NCBI RefSeq assembly: GCF_042433085.1
Contig: NZ_JBHLWA010000029.1
Location: 1-20,492, forward strand
Reading direction: 5' to 3'
DNA length: 20,492 nucleotides
Source of the DNA: Gallibacterium melopsittaci
Lineage (GTDB): Bacteria > Pseudomonadota > Gammaproteobacteria > Enterobacterales > Pasteurellaceae
Each line of letters begins with the position of its first letter. Position 1 is the stretch's first letter. Below the pieces are notes generated by a model, which was not told the origin of the DNA, made no database searches, and worked only from the letters and a program-made list of their open reading frames with translations. Positions 8,144 to 17,306 of the stretch are shown here, piece after piece. The translations under genes and the position numbers were made by a program.

Positions 8144-8164
8144 GCCTATCCTTTTACTTCTTAA

Positions 8165-8710
8165 TTAATGTCCTGCAAAATCAACTAACGTGAATGGTTC
8201 AACACCTAGTTTACGCAAACGCTCTTCGCCACCAAGCTCTGGTAAACTAATAACAAATGCAGCGTGTTCAACTTTGCCGCCAAGACGTTGAATCAATTTA
8301 ATGGTTGCTTCAACGGTACCACCCGTTGCTAATAAATCATCAATAATCAATACGTTATCTTCGGCATTGATTGAATCAACGTGCATTTCTAAAGTATCTT
8401 GACCATACTCTAATTCATAAGATTGTGAAATTACTTCACGTGGTAATTTACCTGGTTTTCTCACCAAAATAAATGGCACATTCAATGCTAAAGCAACAGG
8501 TGCACCAAAAATAAAACCTCGAGATTCCGTACCTGCAACCTTAGTAATATTTTTCCCTTTAAAGTGTTCTACGATAAGATCAATCGTGGCTTTAAATGCC
8601 GCTGGGACCTCTACTAAACTGGTAATATCGCGGAAAATAATACCTTCTGCTGGATAATTAGGAATCGATTGAATAGATGATTTAATTAACTCTTTTTGTT
8701 GTTGGTTCAT
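8165..8710 (-). CDS. apt: Adenine phosphoribosyltransferase
   Basis: Converts adenine and PRPP to AMP in purine salvage. The 181-residue product carries the type I phosphoribosyltransferase PRPP loop VLIIDDLLATGGT (120-132), the ESRGF segment (62-66) and the RKPGKLP flexible-loop region (84-90), all typical of bacterial Apt. The N-terminus includes the FRDIT adenine-site motif (26-30). It heads the apt-dnaX-ebfC-recR cluster, an order also found in other gammaproteobacteria. A perfect TATAAT lies 20-odd bases upstream of the ATG, so transcription of the cluster probably begins here. The ribosome site (TTAGG) is modest. Confidence 0.97.
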   Translation of the reverse strand: MNQQQKELIKSSIQSIPNYPAEGIIFRDITSLVEVPAAFKATIDLIVEHFKGKNITKVAGTESRGFIFGAPVALALNVPFILVRKPGKLPREVISQSYELEYGQDTLEMHVDSINAEDNVLIIDDLLATGGTVEATIKLIQRLGGKVEHAAFVISLPELGGEERLRKLGVEPFTLVDFAGH

Positions 8711-8730
8711 AATTATTTGCCTAACACAAA

Positions 8731-8757
8731 ATTATATAGCGGATGCTATTTTCTCAA
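8731..8757 (-). promoter_or_regulatory. Promoter of the apt-dnaX-ebfC-recR operon
   Basis: Minus-strand TTGAGA (8757-8752), a 15-base spacer and a perfect TATAAT (8736-8731) lie just upstream of apt. The spacer is shorter than the ideal 17, but the -10 is consensus and the region separates two operons. Confidence 0.5.
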
Positions 8758-8823
8758 AGTTTGCTATTCTAACAGTGCCAATATCGAAAAAATACTCTTT
8801 AATATCAAAAAAAATAAAAAATC

Positions 8824-9771
8824 CTAATGATAAATATCAACACCATCTTTACGCGTTCTTAGTAGGCGTAAGATCCAAACATATTGCTCAGGCATTGGAG
8901 TGACCAATTGTTCAATAACTTGATTCATCAATCTGGCACAATATTTCTCATCATCACTTAATTCCATTGGTGCAGTGATCTCTATTTCATAACGGCCAGT
9001 TTGTGCGTTATAGCGTGGAAACATAGGAATAACAACCGCTTTCGCAATTTTGCACATTTTATTTAAGCCTGGCAACGTCGCTTTATAAGTGGCAAAAAAG
9101 TCGGCATAAACACTTAATTCTTCACCATAGTCTTCATCAGGTAAGTAATACCCCATCTCACCTTTACGCACTGCATTTAGAAAAGGTTTAATTCCATTTT
9201 GGCGTGCGTGCATTTTACCCCCAAAACGTTCACGCACACTATTCCATAGCCAATCTACTAATGGATTCCGATGTGGATTATACATTGCGGTCATTGGCAT
9301 TCCATGCGTATGCAGAATGATTCCTGAGGCATCTATCGCCCAAGTATGCGGCACTAACAAAATAATATTTTGTCCAGCTGCTTTCGCTTGTTGTAGATAT
9401 TCTAAGCCAGTAAATACACTGCGTTTTTGTAAATGTTTCGCTGAACGTAACGCTATTTCGCCAATTCCCAACATTGTTTGTGCAACCGTCACAAACATTT
9501 GATCAATCACCTGTTGACGATGATCTTCATTCCACTCTGGAAAACAGTACTGTAAATTGACTTCTGCTCGATGACGTTGTTTTTTCGCAATACGACCGAT
9601 CAATATTCCAAGTTTTGCCGCAATCACATCACGTAATCGAAAAGGTAAAAAACCTAACAGGGCTAGAAAAAAAACACCCAGCCAAACACCCCAATATTTT
9701 GGTAATAAATACTCCCAGCGAAATTGAGGTTCATATCCTACTCTTGCAGTAATTCTTCTATTATCAGACAT
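8824..9771 (-). CDS. lpxM: Lipid A late acyltransferase (LpxM/MsbB type)
   Basis: Adds a secondary acyl chain to Kdo2-lipid A precursor at the inner face of the cytoplasmic membrane. The 315-residue protein has one N-terminal membrane segment (about 26-43) and the lysophospholipid acyltransferase H-x4-D motif in LVPHTWAID (H142, D147). PHxWAxD resembles LpxM (MsbB) more than LpxL (HtrB), and the chromosomal position also matches the MsbB-type gene in Haemophilus. LpxL cannot be fully excluded without an alignment. It is the last gene of the seqA-led run and follows the TSUP gene by 25 bases. T-rich DNA follows its stop codon, but I see no convincing hairpin there. Confidence 0.9.
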   Translation of the reverse strand: MSDNRRITARVGYEPQFRWEYLLPKYWGVWLGVFFLALLGFLPFRLRDVIAAKLGILIGRIAKKQRHRAEVNLQYCFPEWNEDHRQQVIDQMFVTVAQTMLGIGEIALRSAKHLQKRSVFTGLEYLQQAKAAGQNIILLVPHTWAIDASGIILHTHGMPMTAMYNPHRNPLVDWLWNSVRERFGGKMHARQNGIKPFLNAVRKGEMGYYLPDEDYGEELSVYADFFATYKATLPGLNKMCKIAKAVVIPMFPRYNAQTGRYEIEITAPMELSDDEKYCARLMNQVIEQLVTPMPEQYVWILRLLRTRKDGVDIYH

Positions 9772-9796
9772 AGCTACTCTTTATTATTCCTGTTGC

Positions 9797-10561
9797 TTAA
9801 TTAAACCAGCCATAGTCATACATCATTTTCGCTGTCATGACAAATGCCATCATCACTACCATTGGTCGTATTAATTTTTGTCCTTTGGTTAAAACCATTT
9901 TTGCCCCAAGTCTGGCACCAATAAATCCACCTAACATCATCACTAAGCCTAAAACCCAATAAACTTCACCACCTAAGATAAAGAAAATTAATGAAGTAAA
10001 ATTAGAGGTAAAATTGAGAATTTTGGCGTGAGCTGTTGCTTTAGCTAAATTAAATCCGAGCAACGTGACAAAAGCAACACAAAGAAAAGAACCCGTGCCT
10101 GGTCCAAAGAATCCATCATAAAAACCAATAGGAAATGCCGCAGCTACCGCAAATGCAACAAAACTTAAGCGTTGTTGACGATCTTGATCGCCAATTTTTG
10201 GTGAAAAGAGGAAATAAAGCCCTACAATTAACACTAAAATTGGTAATAATGATTTCACTACACTCGCATCAATTGATTGCACCGCTACTGTACCAATCAT
10301 TGCCCCAGTAAATGTACCTAAAATCATTTTCCATATTTGACGCAGATCTACCGCTTTTTGACGTACAAAATATAAACTTGCGGAAAAGGAACCGCCACTC
10401 GCTTGTAATTTATTGGTCGCTAATGCCGCAGCAGGCGGTAATCCTACCGCTAACAATGCAGGGATTGTAATTAATCCGCCACCACCAGCAATCGCATCAA
10501 TAAAACCAGCTAATGCAGCCAGTAAAAAAAGTATTAAGTAAATATCCCATGCAAGTTCCAT
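9797..10561 (-). CDS. TSUP (TauE/SafE, YfcA-like) family membrane transporter
   Basis: An inner-membrane protein of 254 residues with seven to eight hydrophobic segments. The two TSUP half-repeats are visible: GFIDAIAGGGGLI (19-31) with TNKLQ (49-53), and GFYDGFFGPGTGSF (146-159) with HAKILNFTSN (178-187). The paired D-x(3-4)-G-G/P-G motifs are diagnostic for the family, whose known members move sulfite, sulfoacetate, thiosulfate or similar anions. The substrate here cannot be read from sequence. A strong AAGGAG ribosome site precedes the ATG, which begins 17 bases after mepA. It resembles E. coli YfcA in motif layout. Confidence 0.88.
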   Translation of the reverse strand: MELAWDIYLILFLLAALAGFIDAIAGGGGLITIPALLAVGLPPAAALATNKLQASGGSFSASLYFVRQKAVDLRQIWKMILGTFTGAMIGTVAVQSIDASVVKSLLPILVLIVGLYFLFSPKIGDQDRQQRLSFVAFAVAAAFPIGFYDGFFGPGTGSFLCVAFVTLLGFNLAKATAHAKILNFTSNFTSLIFFILGGEVYWVLGLVMMLGGFIGARLGAKMVLTKGQKLIRPMVVMMAFVMTAKMMYDYGWFN

Positions 10562-10578
10562 ATTTTCTCCTTGAATAA

Positions 10579-11421
10579 TTATTCAGCAAACCATTGCTGT
10601 TTTTCTGGCGAATCAAGTAATTGCTGACAAAGAATTGGCAACACTGGTGGCTGTTTGGCTGGTGCAGGTGTACTAGACTGTTTCGGTTCAAACCAAGACA
10701 TTAACTCTGCACCACAACCATCTCCAGCTGGCATTGGAGCTTGTTCTTCACAATATTGTGCACCTTTTGGGCAGTGCAATCGCACATGAAAATGAGCATC
10801 ATGCCCAAACCATGGACGAATTTTACGTAACCAACTACGATCACCACTCACTGTTTGGCAAAGTTTTAACTTAATTGCTGGATTAACAAAAATTCGAGCT
10901 ACTTGTGGATCCGTTGCAGCAAGCTGAATTAATTTCGTTTGATTATTACTCCAAACTCGATCATCAACACGCTGTAATTTACGATTTACCATTAAAATTG
11001 CGGTTGGATTTAACGCTTGTTGGCTACTCATTCCGCCCATTTTTAACCAAATATCCGCATCTAAGCCCATTTGGTGGCTAGCATGACCAGTCGCAAAGCG
11101 TCCACCAGCAGGCATCGCAATATCCCCGACTAACATGGTTGGTAAACCAGCAGCCTTAACCCGCTTACCCAATCTTACTAAATATTCAAGCATTTCAGGA
11201 TGCCCAAAATAACGTAATTTTTGCGAACGAATAACTTGATAACCCTCACCTTGTAGCGGTAATGCTTTTGCACCAATGATACAACCATTACTATAACTGC
11301 CAATCGGTAACGGCTCACCTGATATTGGGCGTTTGATTTTTTGCCACTCTGTTACTGCTAAAGTCAATGATGAACAGCTAAGCAATACAATCGCTATAAC
11401 GAATTTCCTAAGCATTTTCAT
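10579..11421 (-). CDS. mepA: Penicillin-insensitive murein endopeptidase
   Basis: A periplasmic zinc enzyme that cleaves D-alanyl-meso-diaminopimelate cross-links in peptidoglycan. The 280-residue precursor has a signal peptide (charged MKMLRK, hydrophobic core 7-20, likely cleavage after LTLA at 22). Zinc-site residues of the LAS (MepA) fold are in place: H113 and D121 in GHASHQMGLDAD, and H207, H210 and H212 in WFGHDAHFH. Cysteines at 47, 188, 216, 224, 236 and 265 fit a disulfide-bonded periplasmic protein. The ATG lies 3 bases after the aroC stop, with a second ATG two codons later. Neither has a strong ribosome site, so translation is probably coupled to aroC. Confidence 0.95.
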   Translation of the reverse strand: MKMLRKFVIAIVLLSCSSLTLAVTEWQKIKRPISGEPLPIGSYSNGCIIGAKALPLQGEGYQVIRSQKLRYFGHPEMLEYLVRLGKRVKAAGLPTMLVGDIAMPAGGRFATGHASHQMGLDADIWLKMGGMSSQQALNPTAILMVNRKLQRVDDRVWSNNQTKLIQLAATDPQVARIFVNPAIKLKLCQTVSGDRSWLRKIRPWFGHDAHFHVRLHCPKGAQYCEEQAPMPAGDGCGAELMSWFEPKQSSTPAPAKQPPVLPILCQQLLDSPEKQQWFAE

Positions 11422-11424
11422 ATT

Positions 11425-12504
11425 TTACTTTTGTCCACATTGACCTTGATAACGTAATAGATGATCCATTAACACAATCGCTACCATTGCTTCGGCAATA
11501 GGTACCGCACGTATCCCTACACATGGATCATGGCGACCTTTGGTTACCACCTCAACAGGTTGATTCTCTAAATTCACACTACGTCCTGGAATCGTAATAC
11601 TTGAAGTTGGCTTTAAAGCTATCGTAGCAATAATCGGTTGTCCCGAACTGATCCCACCTAAAATACCACCTGCATGGTTTGAACAGAAACCTTCTGGTGT
11701 CATTTCATCACGATGTTGGCTACCACGTTGGTTTACCACCGCAAAACCATCACCAATTTCAACACCTTTTACCGCATTAATTCCCATTAAAGCATGTGCT
11801 AAATCTGCATCTAGACGATCGAAAACTGGTTCACCTAATCCAACAGGTACATTTTCAGCTACTACCGTTAATTTAGCACCAATTGAATCTCCTGCTTTTT
11901 TCAACGCTCTAATCAGGTGATCAAATTTTTCAATACTTGCTGCATCTGGACAGAAGAAAGGATTACTATTCACAAATTCCCAATCAATCTGACTTAGATT
12001 TTGTGCTGGAATTTGTACATCACCAATCTGTGATAAAAAACCATGAATCTTAATACCAAACTTTTCGGCTAAATATTTCTTGGCAATTGCGCCTGCTGCT
12101 ACCCGAATCGCTGTTTCACGCGCAGAAGAACGTCCACCACCACGATAATCACGCAAACCATATTTTTGTTGATAAGTATAATCAGCATGCCCTGGACGGA
12201 AACGATCTTTAATTTCACTATAATCTTGTGAACGTTGATCACTATTCTTAATAATTAAACCAATACTTGTCCCTGTGGTTTTGCCTTCAAATACACCTGA
12301 TAAAATTTGTACTTCATCATCTTCCCGACGTGGCGTAGTATAACGTGACGTTCCTGGTTTACGGCGATCTAAATCTGGTTGTAAATCTGCTTCACTTAAA
12401 GTTAAGCCAGGTGGCACACCATCCACCACCCCCCCTAATGCAATCCCATGTGATTCACCAAACGTGGTTACTTTAAATAGCTGTCCGATACTATTGCCTG
12501 CCAT
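11425..12504 (-). CDS. aroC: Chorismate synthase
   Basis: Catalyses the last shikimate step, converting 5-enolpyruvylshikimate-3-phosphate to chorismate with reduced FMN. The 359-residue length is typical. Signatures seen are GESHGIALGGVVDGVPPG (16-33), RPGHADYTYQQKYG (103-116), RGGGRSSARETA (121-132), and the C-terminal RHDPCVGIRAVPIAEAM. Chorismate also feeds menaquinone synthesis, so aroC and menE in the same run act in connected pathways, though other men genes are absent. It starts 22 bases after the channel gene, with an AAGGA ribosome site. Confidence 0.98.
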   Translation of the reverse strand: MAGNSIGQLFKVTTFGESHGIALGGVVDGVPPGLTLSEADLQPDLDRRKPGTSRYTTPRREDDEVQILSGVFEGKTTGTSIGLIIKNSDQRSQDYSEIKDRFRPGHADYTYQQKYGLRDYRGGGRSSARETAIRVAAGAIAKKYLAEKFGIKIHGFLSQIGDVQIPAQNLSQIDWEFVNSNPFFCPDAASIEKFDHLIRALKKAGDSIGAKLTVVAENVPVGLGEPVFDRLDADLAHALMGINAVKGVEIGDGFAVVNQRGSQHRDEMTPEGFCSNHAGGILGGISSGQPIIATIALKPTSSITIPGRSVNLENQPVEVVTKGRHDPCVGIRAVPIAEAMVAIVLMDHLLRYQGQCGQK

Positions 12505-12526
12505 AGTTTTATCCTTTTAACTTTTA

Positions 12527-15500
12527 TTAATTCAATTTTGTGGGTTCATCAGATGATGCCACTTTCATCTCTTCGCCAGTGTCTTGATTTTTGATAAAGA
12601 CATCCAATTGATTGAATGCAATTTCAATATTATGTTCCGCAAATAGACTATTAATTCGGCGATTAAGAAAATCTGTTGTTGGTAAACGATCTGCTAATTC
12701 ACCAACATAAACTCGCAATTCGTGATCCAATGTGCTTGCACCAAACACTAAGAAATATGCTCTTGGTTCTGGCTCTTTCAAAACCGATTTGCACTCTGTT
12801 GCAGCTTGTAGTAACAGTTTTTTGGTTAACTCAAGATCACTACCATATGCCACACCAACTTTAATTACTAAGCGAGTAATAGTGTTGGATAATGCCCAGT
12901 TTGTCAAACGCTCTGTTACAAATGCTTTATTTGGTACAATGACTTCCTTACCATCATAGTCAACTAAAGTCGTTGCACGGATACGAATTTTTGATACGCT
13001 TCCTGAGTATTCTCCAATCGTAATGGTATCGCCAATTCTCACTGGACGCTCAAAGAGAATAATGATACCCGATACAAAATTTGCAAAAATTTCTTGCAAA
13101 CCAAACCCTAATCCAACTGATAAAGCAGCAAATAACCATTGTAATTTTGACCACGATATCCCTAAGGTTGAAAAGGCCCATGCTGCACCAATTGCAACAA
13201 TAAAATAGGTTAATAATGTTGTAATAGTATAAGGTGCACCTTGTGACAACTTCATTCTAGAGAAAATTAATACTTCCAACACCCCAGCAAGGTTGCGAAT
13301 TAATACATAAGTAACAATTAAAATGAAAATCGCCAATAACATATTCAACAATGTTATTGATTCAACAACTGTCCCCGATTCAGTAGTTACTGTTTGCTGC
13401 CAAAGCGTGATACTTTTAAGATGATAAGCCACAGCAAATAAATCAGACCAAACAACATAATAGAAACTTAACAATACTGCCCATAACAACCATTCAGCAA
13501 TGCGAGCAACTTGTTGCTTAATCTGACTTAAGGCTAATTCAGAATCTTTCACTTCTATCATAATTTCTTCTGAGTGTCCTGATTCTGTTTTTATTTGGTT
13601 CTTTTCACGCTGTTCTTTCAAACGTTTATATGCAAGATGACGAGCAGATACCGCTAAGGCACGATCTGTTATCTGTTTAATTAAAACCCATAAAACAGTC
13701 ACTAAATAGCTGGCTATAAAATGCGAAATAAGATTCAATGCTGTGTAATAATAACCAAGCATAATCAAAATAATCAATGCAATTGGGATAAATAATAACA
13801 ATACCCGAACCACTCTTAATAAGACTGAACCAACATGCTGATGATTATTTATATCATCTTGGCTATCTTGATATTTTTTCACTGCATAGCCAAAACGTGG
13901 TGCAATAATTAAAACACAGAAAATTAAAGTAGAAATAGTACATACCTCACCAATTACATCATTATTAAGTGGCGTATTACTCATATCGCTAAATAAGGTG
14001 GTATTAATCAGAAAAATAATTGCCAAAATTGAGCGTTTTAGTACAGCTAAAAATAAATTTCCGCTCTCTTTTGCTAAGCCAAAATGGCGATAAGCTAAAC
14101 CGTTTGGTTTCAACAATTCAATTAAGAATGCAAATAACCACCAATAGCTAGCCATTTTTAATGTCCATGGCCAAGCTAGAATTGGGTTCGCAATCACAAA
14201 ATGTCCGATTAGAACAAACAAGATAATAAAAAATAATGGGTATGGCATCACTAAAATCGCTGTCAAGAAAATAGCTAATGGCGTATGCCATTGACTGTCA
14301 GAATTTAATGTACCAACATGCGAATTAATTTTTGCTAACCATCCCTGTAATTTACGTTTTTGTGAATAAATTAAACTTGCTACTAATGAAAGAAAAGCAA
14401 CAAATGCCAACATTGGAATCAAGTTACGGCTTAAATGTGTCATATCAATGTTATTACTGATATTTTTTACTTGATTTAAAGCGAGTTTTGGAAATTCTGT
14501 TACCCAATCCCAATCTATCTGGTTATTACTTTTTACCCAGAAACTTTGTTGCTGTAATTTTTGTTGTAAATCGTCACTAATTAAACGTACTTGTTGTTGA
14601 TTCAGTTCAATGGTAATCGCCAAATTAAGTTGTGCATTTAATGACTTCAAAATATCAGAATAAATATTTTTTCTTTCAGTCAAAATATTATTTAGCGTGT
14701 TACGTTCTTCATCTGTTAAATCAGAAGCATGCGGTAAATTTGCAATATAATTATCTGGCGTATAAATCGCATCTCTCGCTTGAGTCAGATCGAATATTTG
14801 TACTCGTAAATCTGTAATCCGCTTACCTAAACCATCGATCGTTTGATCTGTTGGTAAATTCTGTTTTTGTTGGTTAATAATTCTAGAAAGAACCAATGTT
14901 CCTTGTAATGCACTGATTTGCTCATCAATACTACGCTGAGTTTGCGTTAAGTTATCTAATACATTTTTAATTCGTAAACTTTCTTGCGCTAATTGATTAG
15001 ATGATTGCGTTTCATTTAATAATTGTTGGCTTAATTGTGTATTTTGATTCAATTCACTTTGAATTAATGGATTAACATTATCACTATTTTTTTCTTGTGA
15101 TTTTTCTAATTGTGCTAACTGTTTCTTTGAAGCCGCTAGCTGTTTCGCATTCAAAGCCGCTTGTAGATTTTGTTGTTCCGTTTTTGCTTGCTGCAAATAG
15201 AAATTCTGTTGATCACGTTGTAATTCATACCATGAATTTAAGGTTGCACTCTCTTTCAGTAAGGTCTGATTGTAATCGTTTTGTGCATCAATTAGAGCCA
15301 ATTCAATTTGATATCGATTCACCAAAACTGGATCGAGCTGATTATCACTTAATGTCCGATTTAATGTCTGTGTTTTAGATAAATTGGTACTTAAAATTGA
15401 TTGAATTCTATCTGGCAAGGTTTGTTGATTAACAATTTGCGATGCCACATCATTCAGTGCTGCTTGAATTTTTTCTGTTTCTTGAAAAGAGGATTCCAAA

Positions 15501-15862
15501 CGTTTTTGCAACACATCTTCTGATAATTTTGCCAATTCATCACTATTATCATTTTGCGTACTATTATTTTTTAAGCGAGTCAATTCCGCTTGCAATTTAG
15601 GAATAGCAACAGTTGCTGTTTTAATCCGATTATTCAATTCGGCATTTTGTTTTTTCTGATCATCTAACTGTTGTAATAGATCTAGGCTTTCTTCTAAGGC
15701 AGTTAACTCTTTTTTATTTGCTGCATCATTTGTATTAGGATTTGCCTTTAATGCCGTAATTTGAGCTTGAATATCCGTTGCTGTTGGCAGTTGTGCATAG
15801 CCAAAACACGTAGTAAATAACGCTATCCAAAATATAATCAAGACAAAAAAACGTTTGCTCAT
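12527..15862 (-). CDS. mscK: Large mechanosensitive channel of the MscS superfamily (MscK/KefA-like)
   Basis: An inner-membrane osmotic safety valve. With the ATG at 15862 it has 1111 residues, near E. coli MscK (1120) and YjeP (1107). Domain order: a signal peptide (about 1-23, ending CFGYA); a long Q/N/L-rich periplasmic coiled coil (about 24-460); a block of about ten membrane segments (about 475-900); then the MscS core. The core has the Gly/Ala pore helix FAALSVGLGFGLQEIFANF (about 911-929), the beta domain with RIGDTITIGEYSGSV, IVPNKAF, and the mixed C-terminal domain. An upstream GTG (15874) would add four residues, but AGGAG lies just before the ATG and the TAA of menE is one base away, so I prefer the ATG. 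Whether it is K+-dependent like MscK cannot be decided; it could equally be called MscM (YjeP). Confidence 0.9.
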   Translation of the reverse strand: MSKRFFVLIIFWIALFTTCFGYAQLPTATDIQAQITALKANPNTNDAANKKELTALEESLDLLQQLDDQKKQNAELNNRIKTATVAIPKLQAELTRLKNNSTQNDNSDELAKLSEDVLQKRLESSFQETEKIQAALNDVASQIVNQQTLPDRIQSILSTNLSKTQTLNRTLSDNQLDPVLVNRYQIELALIDAQNDYNQTLLKESATLNSWYELQRDQQNFYLQQAKTEQQNLQAALNAKQLAASKKQLAQLEKSQEKNSDNVNPLIQSELNQNTQLSQQLLNETQSSNQLAQESLRIKNVLDNLTQTQRSIDEQISALQGTLVLSRIINQQKQNLPTDQTIDGLGKRITDLRVQIFDLTQARDAIYTPDNYIANLPHASDLTDEERNTLNNILTERKNIYSDILKSLNAQLNLAITIELNQQQVRLISDDLQQKLQQQSFWVKSNNQIDWDWVTEFPKLALNQVKNISNNIDMTHLSRNLIPMLAFVAFLSLVASLIYSQKRKLQGWLAKINSHVGTLNSDSQWHTPLAIFLTAILVMPYPLFFIILFVLIGHFVIANPILAWPWTLKMASYWWLFAFLIELLKPNGLAYRHFGLAKESGNLFLAVLKRSILAIIFLINTTLFSDMSNTPLNNDVIGEVCTISTLIFCVLIIAPRFGYAVKKYQDSQDDINNHQHVGSVLLRVVRVLLLFIPIALIILIMLGYYYTALNLISHFIASYLVTVLWVLIKQITDRALAVSARHLAYKRLKEQREKNQIKTESGHSEEIMIEVKDSELALSQIKQQVARIAEWLLWAVLLSFYYVVWSDLFAVAYHLKSITLWQQTVTTESGTVVESITLLNMLLAIFILIVTYVLIRNLAGVLEVLIFSRMKLSQGAPYTITTLLTYFIVAIGAAWAFSTLGISWSKLQWLFAALSVGLGFGLQEIFANFVSGIIILFERPVRIGDTITIGEYSGSVSKIRIRATTLVDYDGKEVIVPNKAFVTERLTNWALSNTITRLVIKVGVAYGSDLELTKKLLLQAATECKSVLKEPEPRAYFLVFGASTLDHELRVYVGELADRLPTTDFLNRRINSLFAEHNIEIAFNQLDVFIKNQDTGEEMKVASSDEPTKLN

Positions 15863-15863
15863 C

Positions 15864-17306
15864 TTACTCCTCACTCGTTAAAAATTGAGTTAATTGTTGC
15901 GCTAACATATGGCGAGAAAGTTTAATTCCTGACGTAACTGGCTTCAGTTGTGTTAATGAATAATAAGCAACAGGCCACTTAAATTTTTCTAACTTTTGCT
16001 GTATTTCTTGCTCAAGTTGTTTTACCTGTGCTAAAGAAAAATCTTTAATAAAATCAACCAAAACAACAGGGCGTTGGCCAAATTTCTGATCTGCTATTGG
16101 CAAGACAAAGGCTTGTTTAACATTTGCTGATTTTAAGATCAATGCTTCTATCTCTTCTGGCTGAATATTTTCACCTCCAGAAATGAACATATTATCCAAA
16201 CGACCTAAAATAAACAATTCTCCCGTTGAGGAATCCTGAATAGCTCGATCTCGTGTCGCAAACCAACCTTGTGAATTCAATAATGATTTGATTGGTTGTT
16301 GCTTTTGCCAATAACCTAATGCTAATGTTGCGCCTTTTACCCAAACTTCACCATTTTCTAATTTGGCTTCACGTTCTGGTAATAAGTAACCTACACCATC
16401 AGTCTGATTACTCTGTTTGGCAAATACTGTCGATGCCATTTCTGTCATTCCATAACCTGAATAGCATTTAATCCCCTGTTGCATCGCCACCAATGTTAAT
16501 TCTGTTGGAATATGTGCTCCGCCTAATAAAATGTTGCTTAGACGAAATTTTCTCTCTGGTTGTTCCTTCAATAAGGCTAAAAATTGTTGTAACTGCGTTG
16601 GAACTAAAGAGGCATGTGTCACATTTAATAAGTCTTGATATACCGATTCACCAACGCAACGCAATGTTGCAGCATTATGTAACCATCGCCAAATAATTCC
16701 TTGTCCAGAAACGTGAAATAGTGGCAACGAAAGCAACCACTCACTACTTGAATCAATTTCTAATAGCGGCGAAATCCCTTTAGCACTCGCCAGATGCTGA
16801 TCTACTGTATGAACAACTGCTTTTGGTAATCCTGTTGAACCAGAAGTTAAAGTTAAGGTTAATGGACAATGTTTAAACCAATCTTGCTCGCTAAAACATT
16901 CCATCGGGGCTAATGGTTGTATACTTAATGGCTGCTCCAATCCAGTCCATGTTTGTTGGCAATCAATCAAATAATTAATTTCATTTTGCTCACAAATTTG
17001 TTCTCTTTTTTCGATTGGAAACATTGGATTTAATACCAGAATGCGACAACCGAGTTGTAATGCAACCAAATAAGCAATAACTAATGATGGTTGATAACGC
17101 CCAATTAATGCCACACCAGCACCATATTCGATCCCTTGCTGCTGCCACCATCTAGCCTGTTGTTCAATAATTTGGTTTAACTGCTGCCATGACCAACACT
17201 TTTCTACAATAGAAAAGCGGGTTTCATCCCCGCTTTCATCTTCTTTTACACTCGCTATTAAAGCGATAGCTGTTGGTTTCGTTTGTGCATACTGCTGCCA
17301 CAACAT
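15864..17306 (-). CDS. menE: o-Succinylbenzoate-CoA ligase
   Basis: An acyl-adenylate ligase that activates o-succinylbenzoate with ATP and CoA in menaquinone synthesis. The 480-residue protein shows the ANL-superfamily motifs: the phosphate loop LTSGSTGLPK (153-162), GYGMTEMAS (284-292), the ribose-binding GWFATRDRA region (347-355), the hinge GRLDNMFISGGENI (368-381) with QPEEIE, and a C-terminal SGIKLSR segment holding the likely catalytic lysine. Its ATG shares one base with the seqA stop (TAATG). The channel gene begins one base after its own stop. MenE is the best fit given length and position; a different short acyl-CoA ligase is possible but less likely. Confidence 0.9.
   Translation of the reverse strand: MLWQQYAQTKPTAIALIASVKEDESGDETRFSIVEKCWSWQQLNQIIEQQARWWQQQGIEYGAGVALIGRYQPSLVIAYLVALQLGCRILVLNPMFPIEKREQICEQNEINYLIDCQQTWTGLEQPLSIQPLAPMECFSEQDWFKHCPLTLTLTSGSTGLPKAVVHTVDQHLASAKGISPLLEIDSSSEWLLSLPLFHVSGQGIIWRWLHNAATLRCVGESVYQDLLNVTHASLVPTQLQQFLALLKEQPERKFRLSNILLGGAHIPTELTLVAMQQGIKCYSGYGMTEMASTVFAKQSNQTDGVGYLLPEREAKLENGEVWVKGATLALGYWQKQQPIKSLLNSQGWFATRDRAIQDSSTGELFILGRLDNMFISGGENIQPEEIEALILKSANVKQAFVLPIADQKFGQRPVVLVDFIKDFSLAQVKQLEQEIQQKLEKFKWPVAYYSLTQLKPVTSGIKLSRHMLAQQLTQFLTSEE
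15867..15871 (-). promoter_or_regulatory. Ribosome binding site deciding the mscK start
   Basis: AGGAG on the minus strand is followed by TAAG and ATG. It lies inside the last menE codons and overlaps the alternative GTG start region, so it supports the ATG at 15862 over the GTG at 15874. Confidence 0.65.

Noticed and set aside
8770..8823. Terminator after lpxM
   Set aside because: The DNA is T-rich on the minus strand, but only a 5-bp AT stem with a 2-base loop (TGATA-TT-TATCA) can be drawn, which is too weak to call.
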